Below are positions 48,710-56,536 of a stretch of DNA of 64,000 bases, piece by piece (within the stretch, counting starts at the first letter, position 1; every line of letters begins with the position of its first letter). This stretch comes from Pseudomonas orientalis. Lineage in GTDB: Bacteria; Pseudomonadota; Gammaproteobacteria; Pseudomonadales; Pseudomonadaceae. The DNA is taken from positions 122,501 to 186,500 of the forward strand of contig NZ_CP094351.1 of the NCBI RefSeq assembly GCF_022807995.1. Direction: 5' to 3'. The position numbers and the translations under genes were made by a program. The notes beneath the pieces were generated by a model. That model made no database searches, was not told the DNA's origin, and saw nothing but the letters and a program-made list of their open reading frames with translations.

Positions 48710-49156
48710 ATGCCTCAATCCCTCGAGCAACTCCAGATGAACCTCAGCAGCAGCATGGTGGTGGGCGCCCGTAACTGGCGCAAGATCTGCCAGACCACGC
48801 TGGTGAGCTATGGCATCTCCGAAGCCTGCGCCGTGCCGTTATTGATGATCGGTCGCTTGGGCGACGGTGTGCATCAAGTCAAAGTAGCCCAGGCTTCCGG
48901 TATGGAAAGCCCATCACTGGTGCGCCTGCTCGACCGGCTGTGCGGTGACGGTTACGTCTGCCGCACCGAAGACATCCACGACCGCCGTGCCAAGGCCCTT
49001 AGCCTCACCGAGCGTGGCCGTGAGCTGGTGCAGGCGGTGGAGGCGCAACTGGTGCGCCTGCGTAACGAAGTCCTGGCGGATATTGCCACGCCGGATCTGG
49101 AAGCCGCGCTGCGGGTGCTGCGGGCCTTCGAAGCGGCCGAGGCAGTGTCGCCTTGA
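48710..49156 (+). CDS. MarR-family regulator of the efflux operon
   Basis: A 148-residue winged-helix regulator. The recognition region (VKVAQASGMESPSLVRLLDRLCGDGYV) is followed by the wing signature DIHDRRAKALSLTERG, as in MarR/SlyA proteins that sense phenolic compounds. Its TGA overlaps the TTG start of the FUSC gene, so it is the first gene of the efflux operon and probably its repressor. Confidence 0.9.
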   Translation: MPQSLEQLQMNLSSSMVVGARNWRKICQTTLVSYGISEACAVPLLMIGRLGDGVHQVKVAQASGMESPSLVRLLDRLCGDGYVCRTEDIHDRRAKALSLTERGRELVQAVEAQLVRLRNEVLADIATPDLEAALRVLRAFEAAEAVSP

Positions 49157-51231
49157 ACGGATTCCTTACCGGCTTTCCACCTGCTCGCGACTGGTTCTAC
49201 GGGGTGCGTACCTTCGCCGCGTCGATGATCGCGCTGTACATCGCCATGCTCATGCAAATGCCGCGTCCGTATTGGGCGATGGCCACGGTGTATATCGTCT
49301 CCAGCCCGTTTGTCGGCCCCACCAGTTCCAAAGCGTTGTACCGCGCGATCGGCACCTTGATGGGCGCGGCGGCGGCGGTGTTTTTTGTACCGATGTTCGT
49401 GCAGTCACCCTACATTCTGGTGGTGGTGATCGCTCTGTGGACGGGCACCTTGCTGTTCCTTTCCCTGCATCTGCGCACAGCCAACAGCTATGCCCTGATG
49501 CTGGCCGGCTACACCTTGCCGCTGATTGCCCTGCCGGTGGTGGATAACCCCCTGGCGGTGTGGGATGTGGCCGAGGCGCGTACCGAGGAAATCTTCCTCG
49601 GCATCGCCGTGGCGGCCGTGGTGGGTGCGATGTTCTGGCCGCGTCGCCTGATGCCGGTGTTCGATGGCTCGGTTGCCAAGTGGTTCAGCGACGCCCAGGT
49701 CTACAGCCAGCGCTTTCTCACCCGCGATGTGGAGCCTGAAGCCATCAGCGGCCTGCGCGGCGGCATGGTCGCCACCTTCAATACCCTCGAGTTGATGATC
49801 GGCCAGTTGCCCCACGAAGGCGCGCGGCCGCAGACGGTGCGCAACACCAAGGAATTGCGCGGACGCATGATTCACCTGTTGCCGGTCATCGATGCCCTGG
49901 ACGATGCGGTGTACGCCATCGAACATCGCGCACCGGAGTTTCTCGATCGGCTCACGCCATTGCTGCATGAGGCCAACGCCTGGCTGCAAAGCACCACCGA
50001 AACCGCCCCCCTGGAACGCTGGCGCGTGCTGCGTGACACGATCGACGCCGCGCAACCTCAAGGCGAAGCGCTGGACGACCGTCACACGCTGCTGTTCTCC
50101 AATGCCCTGTATCGCCTCGGTGAGTGGGTCGACCTGTGGCAGGACTGCCGCAGCCTGCAAGCCGCCATTCAATGTGAAAGCCAAGACACCTGGCGCGCCG
50201 TCTACCGCCATTGGCGCCTGGGCCGGCTCACGCCATTCCTTGATCGTGGCCTGATGTTCTACTCGGCGTTTTCCACCGTCACCGCGATCATCGTCGCCTC
50301 GGTATTGTGGATTCTGCTGGGCTGGACCGACGGCGGCAGCGCGGTGATCCTGGCGGCGGTGGCGTGCAGCTTTTTCGCCTCCATGGACGACCCGGCACCG
50401 CAGATCTACCGGTTCTTTTTCTGGACCGCCATGTCGGTGCTGTTCGCCAGTCTCTATCTGTTCCTGGTGCTGCCCAACCTGCACGATTTTCCCATGCTGG
50501 TGCTGGCGTTCGCCGTGCCGTTCATCTGCATCGGCACCCTTACCGTACAGCCACGCTTCTACCTGGGCATGCTGCTGACGCTGGTCAACACCTCGTCGTT
50601 CATCAGCATCCAGGGCGCCTATGACGCGGACTTTCTCAACTTCGCCAACGTCAACCTGGCCGGGCCCGTGGGCCTGCTGTTTGCCTTCGTATGGACCCTG
50701 ATCGCCCGGCCCTTCGGCGCCGAACTGGCGGCCAAGCGCCTGACCCGTTTCAGCTGGCGCGACATCGTCAGCCTCACCGAACCCGCCACCCTGGCCGAAC
50801 ACCGGCACATGGCCGCGCAAATGCTCGACCGTCTGATGCAGCACCTGCCGCGCCTGGCACTCACCGGCCAGGACACCGGCACCGCCCTGCGCGACCTGCG
50901 CGTGGCGCTGAACCTGCTCGATCTGCTCGCCTATTCGCCACGCATCCTCGGCGTGCCGCGTGTGCTGCTCAACCAGGTGGTGGAAGGGGTGGGCGGTTAC
51001 TTCAAGGCATGCCTCAAGGCCGGTGAACGCTTGCCCGCGCCCAGCGGTCTGCTGATGACCCTGGACCGCACGCGCCGCGCCCTCAACGGCCAGGGCCTGC
51101 AAGACGCCGATGACACGCGCCTGCACCTGCTGCATGCCCTGGCCGGCCTGCGCCTGGCGCTGTTGCCCGGCGTGGAGTTCATTGGCGGCACGGAAATCGA
51201 AGCGCCGTTACCTGATGGAGCGCCTTTATGA
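49153..51231 (+). CDS. FUSC-family inner-membrane efflux protein (AaeB-like)
   Basis: A 692-residue membrane protein from a TTG overlapping the MarR stop. Two blocks of membrane helices (about 12-165 and 365-510) are each followed by a soluble helical part, the layout of fusaric acid/AaeB transporters. PYWAMATVYIVSSPFVGPTSSKALYR is a typical FUSC opening. With the next three genes it forms an AaeXAB-like exporter, expected to remove aromatic acids; the substrate is inferred from family only. Confidence 0.9.
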   Translation: MNGFLTGFPPARDWFYGVRTFAASMIALYIAMLMQMPRPYWAMATVYIVSSPFVGPTSSKALYRAIGTLMGAAAAVFFVPMFVQSPYILVVVIALWTGTLLFLSLHLRTANSYALMLAGYTLPLIALPVVDNPLAVWDVAEARTEEIFLGIAVAAVVGAMFWPRRLMPVFDGSVAKWFSDAQVYSQRFLTRDVEPEAISGLRGGMVATFNTLELMIGQLPHEGARPQTVRNTKELRGRMIHLLPVIDALDDAVYAIEHRAPEFLDRLTPLLHEANAWLQSTTETAPLERWRVLRDTIDAAQPQGEALDDRHTLLFSNALYRLGEWVDLWQDCRSLQAAIQCESQDTWRAVYRHWRLGRLTPFLDRGLMFYSAFSTVTAIIVASVLWILLGWTDGGSAVILAAVACSFFASMDDPAPQIYRFFFWTAMSVLFASLYLFLVLPNLHDFPMLVLAFAVPFICIGTLTVQPRFYLGMLLTLVNTSSFISIQGAYDADFLNFANVNLAGPVGLLFAFVWTLIARPFGAELAAKRLTRFSWRDIVSLTEPATLAEHRHMAAQMLDRLMQHLPRLALTGQDTGTALRDLRVALNLLDLLAYSPRILGVPRVLLNQVVEGVGGYFKACLKAGERLPAPSGLLMTLDRTRRALNGQGLQDADDTRLHLLHALAGLRLALLPGVEFIGGTEIEAPLPDGAPL

Positions 51232-51437
51232 TCGGTGACCTGGATATCAGCGGGGTATTTTTGCCCACGCTGCTGGTGCTGATGGGCATTACCTATGTGT
51301 TGTTTCTGGTGGTGCACGGGCTGTTGACGCGCATGCACTTCTATCGCCTGGTCTGGCACCGGGCATTGTTCAATGTGGGGCTCTACGCGCTGTTGCTGGG
51401 CGCGGTGGACTCACTCAGTCGATATCTGATGACATGA
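51228..51437 (+). CDS. DUF1656 small membrane protein (AaeX-like)
   Basis: A 69-residue protein with two membrane helices and the family opening DLDISGVFLPTLLVLMGI. It overlaps the FUSC gene and the next gene by 4 bp each. Small DUF1656 proteins regularly sit between the FUSC and HlyD genes of such exporters. Confidence 0.9.
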   Translation: MIGDLDISGVFLPTLLVLMGITYVLFLVVHGLLTRMHFYRLVWHRALFNVGLYALLLGAVDSLSRYLMT

Positions 51438-52324
51438 AAAAACCTTTTTTGACTATCGGCCGTGTCGTCCTGACGCTGTTGATCGTGAGCTTCGCGGTCG
51501 TCGTGGTGTGGCGCATGGTCATGTACTACATGTTTGCGCCCTGGACCCGTGACGGCCACATCCGCGCCGATATCGTGCAGATCGCTCCGGACGTGTCCGG
51601 GCTGATCCAGCGCGTGGACGTGCGCGACAACCAATTGGTGAGCAAAGGCCAGGTGCTGTTCGCCGTCGACCAGGACCGTTTCAAGCTGGCGCTGCGCCAG
51701 GCCCGGGCCGCCGTGGCCGACCGCCAGGAAACCCTGGCCCAGGCCCAGCGCGAGTACAAGCGTAACCGTGGCCTGGGCAACCTGGTGCCCAGCGAGCAAC
51801 TGGAAGAGAGCCAGTCCCGCGTGGCCCGTGCCCAATCGGCCCTGGCGGAGGCGCAAGTGACGGTGGATTCCGCCCAGCTCAACCTCGACCGTTCGGTGAT
51901 CCGCAGCCCGGTGGACGGCTACGTCAACGACCGCGCGCCGCGCGCCCAGGAATTCGTCACCGCCGGGCGTCCGGTGCTGTCGGTGGTAGACAGCAACTCC
52001 TTCCATATCGACGGCTATTTCGAAGAGACCAAACTGGACGGTATCCGCGTCGGAATGGGCGTGGACATCCGCGTGATCGGCGACAACGCCCGCCTGCACG
52101 GCCACGTGCAGAGCATCGTCGCCGGTATCGAAGACCGCGACCGCAGCAGCGGTTCCAACCTGCTGCCCAACGTCAACCCGGCGTTCAGCTGGGTGCGTCT
52201 GGCCCAGCGGATTCCGGTGCGTATTGCCTTCGATGACGTGCCGGCGGACTTCCGCATGATCGCCGGGCGTACTGCAACGGTGTCGATCATCGATGACAAG
52301 GCCGGCGCCGGAGACCCGCCATGA
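51434..52324 (+). CDS. HlyD-family membrane fusion protein (AaeA-like)
   Basis: A 296-residue periplasmic adaptor with one N-terminal membrane helix (about 9-31), the lipoyl half IRADIVQIAPDVSGLIQRVDV, a short alpha-hairpin and the second lipoyl half VIRSPVDGYVNDRAPRAQE. It overlaps its neighbours by ATGA at both ends. It pairs with the FUSC protein and the following outer membrane factor. Confidence 0.92.
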   Translation: MKKPFLTIGRVVLTLLIVSFAVVVVWRMVMYYMFAPWTRDGHIRADIVQIAPDVSGLIQRVDVRDNQLVSKGQVLFAVDQDRFKLALRQARAAVADRQETLAQAQREYKRNRGLGNLVPSEQLEESQSRVARAQSALAEAQVTVDSAQLNLDRSVIRSPVDGYVNDRAPRAQEFVTAGRPVLSVVDSNSFHIDGYFEETKLDGIRVGMGVDIRVIGDNARLHGHVQSIVAGIEDRDRSSGSNLLPNVNPAFSWVRLAQRIPVRIAFDDVPADFRMIAGRTATVSIIDDKAGAGDPP

Positions 52325-53763
52325 AGCAACTGCTGGCCACCGCTGCGCTGGGGTTCTTGCTGTCGGCCTGCCAGGCGGTAGGCCCTGACTACAAGCTGCC
52401 GGACACGGCCGCCGTCAACCGTGACGACCTGCAAGGGACTATCGCGGGGGAGGGTAATAACGTGGTGTCGGCGCCCGTGCCGACCGACTGGTGGAAACTG
52501 TACAAAGACCCGCGCCTGGATGAACTGGTGCGCCAGGCCATGACTTCCAACACCGACCTGCGCGTGGCCGCCGCCAACTTGCAACGTGCGCGCTATCAGA
52601 CACAGCAGGCCGAATCCGCCGGCGGCTGGAGTGCCGGGGCCAAGGCTGAAGCGCAGCGGTTGCAGGAATCCGGCGAAGCCTTTTTGCTGGCGGACAAAGT
52701 CCCGGTGGACAACATCGGCAGCGTGGGCATCACCACCTCCTATCAATTCGATCTGTTCGGCACCTTGCAACGCGGCATCGAAAGCGCCCAGGCCAGCGCC
52801 GACGCGGCCCAGGCGGCCGCCGATATCGCGCGCATTACCCTGGTGGCCGACGTGGTGCGCGCCTACACCCAGGTCTGCGCCGCCAACGAAGAGCTGGCAA
52901 TCGCCAACGAGTCCCTCGACCTGCAAGCCCAGAGCACCAAACTGACCCAACGCCTGCGCGACGCCGGCCGTGGCGATGAAACCCAGGTCACGCGCTCGCA
53001 GACCCAGTACAAATCCCTGCGCGCCGATATGCCGCGCTATGAAGCGGCGCGCCAGGCGGGGTTGTTCCGTCTGTCGATGCTGCTGGCCAAACCCCTCGAT
53101 CAACTGCCGGCCGGCACCGCCAGTTGCGCCGAGTTGCCGCACATCGCCCAGCTGTTGCCGGTGGGTGACGGTGCGACGTTGCTCAAGCGCCGCCCGGATG
53201 TGCGCCAGGCCGAACGCCAACTGGCCGCTGCGACCGCGCGCATCGGCGTGGCCACCGGCGCCTTGTACCCGGACATCGCCATCGGCGCCACGGTGGGCAC
53301 GGTGGGCCTGCTCGACAACCTCGGCCAGCCGGCGACCAATCGCTGGGGCTTTGGCCCGATGATCAGCTGGACGGTGCCGACCAACGGCGCCCGCGCCCGC
53401 ATCCATGAAGCCGAGGCCGCGACCCAGGGCGCCCTGGCGCATTTCGACGGGGTGGTGCTCAATGCTATCCGCGAAACCCAGACCGGCCTGGCGCAGTACA
53501 CCGCCATGTTGCAACGCCGTGAAGCGTTGGCCGACGCCGAGCGCTCTGCTCGCGAGGCGGCGGACCAGACCCATCGCTTCTTCCAGGCCGGGCGCGAGTC
53601 GTTCCTGGCAGACCTGCAGGCGACCCGCACCTACACCACCATGCGCGCGCAATTGGCGGCGGCCAACACCCAGGTTGCGATGAGCCAGATCGACCTGTTC
53701 CTGGCCCTGGGCGGCGGCTGGGAAAGCGGACGAACGCAAGGGGTAAAACCCGGCAAACCGTGA
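52321..53763 (+). CDS. outer membrane efflux lipoprotein (OprM/NodT type)
   Basis: A 480-residue outer membrane factor with lipobox LLSAC (Cys near 18) followed by QAVGPDY. The two internal repeats and the LLKRRPDVRQAERQLAAATARIG signature are clear. It is the last gene of the five-gene MarR-FUSC-DUF1656-HlyD-OMF operon. Confidence 0.92.
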   Translation: MKQLLATAALGFLLSACQAVGPDYKLPDTAAVNRDDLQGTIAGEGNNVVSAPVPTDWWKLYKDPRLDELVRQAMTSNTDLRVAAANLQRARYQTQQAESAGGWSAGAKAEAQRLQESGEAFLLADKVPVDNIGSVGITTSYQFDLFGTLQRGIESAQASADAAQAAADIARITLVADVVRAYTQVCAANEELAIANESLDLQAQSTKLTQRLRDAGRGDETQVTRSQTQYKSLRADMPRYEAARQAGLFRLSMLLAKPLDQLPAGTASCAELPHIAQLLPVGDGATLLKRRPDVRQAERQLAAATARIGVATGALYPDIAIGATVGTVGLLDNLGQPATNRWGFGPMISWTVPTNGARARIHEAEAATQGALAHFDGVVLNAIRETQTGLAQYTAMLQRREALADAERSAREAADQTHRFFQAGRESFLADLQATRTYTTMRAQLAAANTQVAMSQIDLFLALGGGWESGRTQGVKPGKP

Positions 53764-53844
53764 GGTTATGGCTATGCTTTGTCAGGTGAGGCGTGGTGAC
53801 GCCTTACTCGACACTGCTCGCGTTTGCTCATGGGGATTCGAATA

Positions 53845-54477
53845 ATGAAAAACCCTTATGCTCCCGCTTTCTGGTGCGTGCTCTTCGCACTGGTGCTGTT
53901 ATCGGCCGCGTATTTCTACGGGGTCATGCTCGCCCACCCACTCGACAAGGCCATGGTGTTTCTCGACAGCGCCTGTCTGGTGATCGGCACCTTGTCCATC
54001 GGCGTGGTGGCCTGGGCCTCCTATCAAAACCAACGGGTGAAGCGAAAATTGCTGGAACAAGGCAAGACCCGCGTCGCGATCTGGGACACCAAGGTGGCCC
54101 TGCGCCGTGTCGAAACCGTGTTCGACCGCTATTTCTGGGGCAGCTACTGGCAACCCGGCCGCACGTTCCAGGAAGTCATGGGCGACCTCACCGGCACGCC
54201 CCTGGAAAAAAGCCTCGAGGTGCTGAAGAAGCAATGTGTCGTGCTCGACCGGCAGGTCGCTGACGGCAGGCACTGGCTGAATAATGCGCGGGAATTGTCC
54301 GATGTCGCCACGCAAATGGCCCGTGAGCGCTACCAGCTGGACTTCTGCGACTCCAAGGCCGACACCCCCGGCAACGCGGTGATACACCGCGAGTTCGAGG
54401 TGCTGGTCTACACCTGGACGGCACGCCTGAAGAGTTTCGATCACCAGTTGGATGAAATCGAACTGGAGTACTCCTGA
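53845..54477 (+). CDS. membrane protein of unknown function
   Basis: A 210-residue protein from the ATG at 53845, with GGGGA upstream; an earlier in-frame start at 53824 adds seven residues without a ribosome site. Two N-terminal membrane helices (about 8-28 and 42-60) are followed by a 145-residue soluble, mostly helical domain, rich in charged residues (VAIWDTKVALRRVETVFDRYFWGSYW). I do not recognise the family. Confidence 0.7.
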   Translation: MKNPYAPAFWCVLFALVLLSAAYFYGVMLAHPLDKAMVFLDSACLVIGTLSIGVVAWASYQNQRVKRKLLEQGKTRVAIWDTKVALRRVETVFDRYFWGSYWQPGRTFQEVMGDLTGTPLEKSLEVLKKQCVVLDRQVADGRHWLNNARELSDVATQMARERYQLDFCDSKADTPGNAVIHREFEVLVYTWTARLKSFDHQLDEIELEYS

Positions 54478-54576
54478 ACTCCTGAACTCCTGCGCAACTG
54501 ATACCTCTGAAAGGCTGGGCCGTTTGCGCCCGCCAGTGCTAATCTTCCCCAGCCTTTCGGCCACACGGGCCACTAC

Positions 54577-54676
54577 TGTAGGAGCGAGCTTGCTCGCGAA
54601 AAACGTCAACGATAACGCGTGCATTCTGAATAAACGCGGTGCCTATGAGTTCTTCGCGAGCAAGCTCGCTCCTACA
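54577..54676. repeat. REPIN of a second sequence class (GTAGGAGCGAGCTTGCTCGC)
   Basis: TGTAGGAGCGAGCTTGCTCG and its reverse complement enclose about 50 bp. The REP is of a different class from the GTGGGAGGGGGC type elsewhere. It lies between the membrane-protein gene and the DUF945 gene. Confidence 0.9.
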
Positions 54677-54738
54677 AGGACCCCTCCGGGGTTCAAGGAA
54701 GACAGCCCACTTCTCACAGGATTTGATCAGGTCACTTC

Positions 54739-56235
54739 ATGAATAAGCCAGCAGTCGTTCTTTTGGGTTTCGTTGTCGCCGTAGGCGTCGTCAGTGCAGG
54801 CGGCGCCTGGTACACCGGTAAACAACTGGAGCCGGTGCTGCAAACCGCGATCCAGAACGCCAACAAGGAACTGCAGACCTCCATGGCCGGCGTGGACGGT
54901 ACCGTCTCCCTGGAGCTGGTCTCCCTGGACCGTGGCGTGTTCAGCAGCACTGCCCATTACCGTCTCAAGGGCCAGGGCAGTGTGTTCGGCGAGCAAAACC
55001 CGAACCCCGAGCTGCTGTTCGTCGACCATATCGAACACGGCCCGCTGCCGTTCTCGCGCCTGGTCAGCCTGAAATGGCTGCCGGTGATGGCCACCAGTCA
55101 CTACGCACTGGAAAAGAACGCCACCACCGAACCATGGTTCGCTGCCGCCAAAGACGTGTCGCCGCTCAAAGGCGTGGCCAATATCGGTTACAGCCGTTCG
55201 GTCAACGGCAACGTCGAACTGCTGCCCCTGGAGTTCAAGGACGACAAGTCCTCGGTGAGCTTCTCCGGCGCCAACCTGGAATTCGACAGCAGCGCCGAGG
55301 GCCAGAAGGTCAAGGCTGACGGCTACATGAACAGCCTCAAGGTTGCGGCCGTCGACGCCAATGGCGACGCGTTCGAAGCCCAACTGGCCGGCCTGACCGT
55401 CGCCAGCAATCTGGCCAAATCCACGTTCGGTTTCTACACCGGTCAGAACACCATCGAACTGACCGACACCAAGGTCACCTTCGGCCCGCAGAAATCGGTG
55501 CTGACCCTCAAGGGTTTCGAGCAGAAAGACTCCAGTGAGACCCAGGACAACAACCTGGCCGGCCGCGTCGACTACAAGATCGACGAAATCGGTTACCAGG
55601 GTAAGCCTGTCGGCTCGGCCGCCATGGCCGTCAGCATGAAAAACGTCGACATCCCGGCGATGCTGGTGCTGACCAAGCTCTACCAGGACAAGATGCAGCC
55701 GGTGCAAGCCGCCGCCGCTGCCGGCCAACCCGCGCCCGAGCTGCAACTGACCGAAGCCGAGCAGACCCTGGCCGAAGCCAACGTCAACCAGGTGCTGGCC
55801 GCCAAGCCGCAAGTGGCCGTGGAAAACCTGTCGCTGAAAACCACCCATGGCGAGAGCAAGTTCAACCTTGTCCTGGACCTGGCCAAGCCGGCCTCCATGG
55901 AACTGCCACCCGTTGAGCTGGGCAAGCAGATGATTGCGCTGCTGGACGCCAACCTCACCCTGTCCAAACCCATGATCAGCGACGTGGCCACGCTGCAAGC
56001 CCAGGTCGGCGGCGTGACCGACCCGAAAGCCATCGAACAGCAATCGCAAATGGCGGCCGAGATGGTCAGCGGTGTGGCCGTGGGTACGCAACTGGCAACC
56101 TTGGTGGGCACCGACGTAGTGTCCAAGCTGCACTACGCCAACAACGAAGTGACCTTCAACGGCCATAAGATGACCGTCGAGCAATTCATCAGCTTCGTGA
56201 TGTCCAAAGCCGGTGCAATGGGCGGCGCGCAGTAA
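54739..56235 (+). CDS. DUF945 (YdgA-like) protein
   Basis: A 498-residue protein with an N-terminal membrane anchor or uncleaved signal (MNKPAVVLLGFVVAVGVVSAGGAWYTGKQ) and long beta-rich segments typical of DUF945/YdgA, such as YRLKGQGSVFG and VDHIEHGPLPFSRL (HGPxP is the family hallmark). It is probably periplasmic and attached to the inner membrane. The function is not established. REPINs lie on both sides. Confidence 0.87.
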   Translation: MNKPAVVLLGFVVAVGVVSAGGAWYTGKQLEPVLQTAIQNANKELQTSMAGVDGTVSLELVSLDRGVFSSTAHYRLKGQGSVFGEQNPNPELLFVDHIEHGPLPFSRLVSLKWLPVMATSHYALEKNATTEPWFAAAKDVSPLKGVANIGYSRSVNGNVELLPLEFKDDKSSVSFSGANLEFDSSAEGQKVKADGYMNSLKVAAVDANGDAFEAQLAGLTVASNLAKSTFGFYTGQNTIELTDTKVTFGPQKSVLTLKGFEQKDSSETQDNNLAGRVDYKIDEIGYQGKPVGSAAMAVSMKNVDIPAMLVLTKLYQDKMQPVQAAAAAGQPAPELQLTEAEQTLAEANVNQVLAAKPQVAVENLSLKTTHGESKFNLVLDLAKPASMELPPVELGKQMIALLDANLTLSKPMISDVATLQAQVGGVTDPKAIEQQSQMAAEMVSGVAVGTQLATLVGTDVVSKLHYANNEVTFNGHKMTVEQFISFVMSKAGAMGGAQ

Positions 56236-56255
56236 CCCTGGAATACAGTTAAAAC

Positions 56256-56346
56256 TGTGGGAGGGGGCTTGCCCCCGATGGCGGATTGTCAGTCAGTATA
56301 TTTATAACTGACCCACCGCTATCGGGGGCAAGCCCCCTCCCACATT
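56256..56346. repeat. REPIN, paired inverted REP sequences
   Basis: CTGTGGGAGGGGGCTTGCCC and its reverse complement lie about 50 bp apart, just after the DUF945 stop codon. Confidence 0.92.
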
Positions 56347-56380
56347 TTGTTTTGTGACTGGCGAAAGATCCTTGCCGGTC

Positions 56381-56404
56381 AATTCTGAACAATTGTTCTG
56401 AATT
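56381..56404. promoter_or_regulatory. near-perfect 24-bp palindrome upstream of pgaA
   Basis: A palindrome with the core GAACAATTGTTC and flanks AATTC/GAATT has only one mismatched pair in 12. It lies about 135 bp before pgaA and could be an operator for the exopolysaccharide operon. No matching regulator gene is in the window. Confidence 0.55.
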
Positions 56405-56423
56405 GCCCTTGCCCCTGCCTGGC

Positions 56424-56536
56424 TAAGGGATAGTTCGCCCAGGAAAGCTAGGTCGGGGCCCGAGACGCCGACACCCTGATGCACATCGCTCAGGATCACC
56501 CATCGTTGCGGCTTTCCTTGTAAGGAAGCCGACGAC
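56424..56536 (+). promoter_or_regulatory. pgaA leader with GGA motifs and a hairpin over the ribosome site
   Basis: Four GGA motifs (56428, 56442, 56493, 56524; contexts AAGGGA, CAGGA, CAGGA, AAGGA) lie before pgaA. The last one is the ribosome site AAGGAAG, which is paired in a hairpin at 56509-56531 (CGGCTT/AAGCCG, CC/GG) ending five bases before the ATG. This resembles leaders bound by RsmA/CsrA, which is known to control pgaA in E. coli. Confidence 0.5.
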
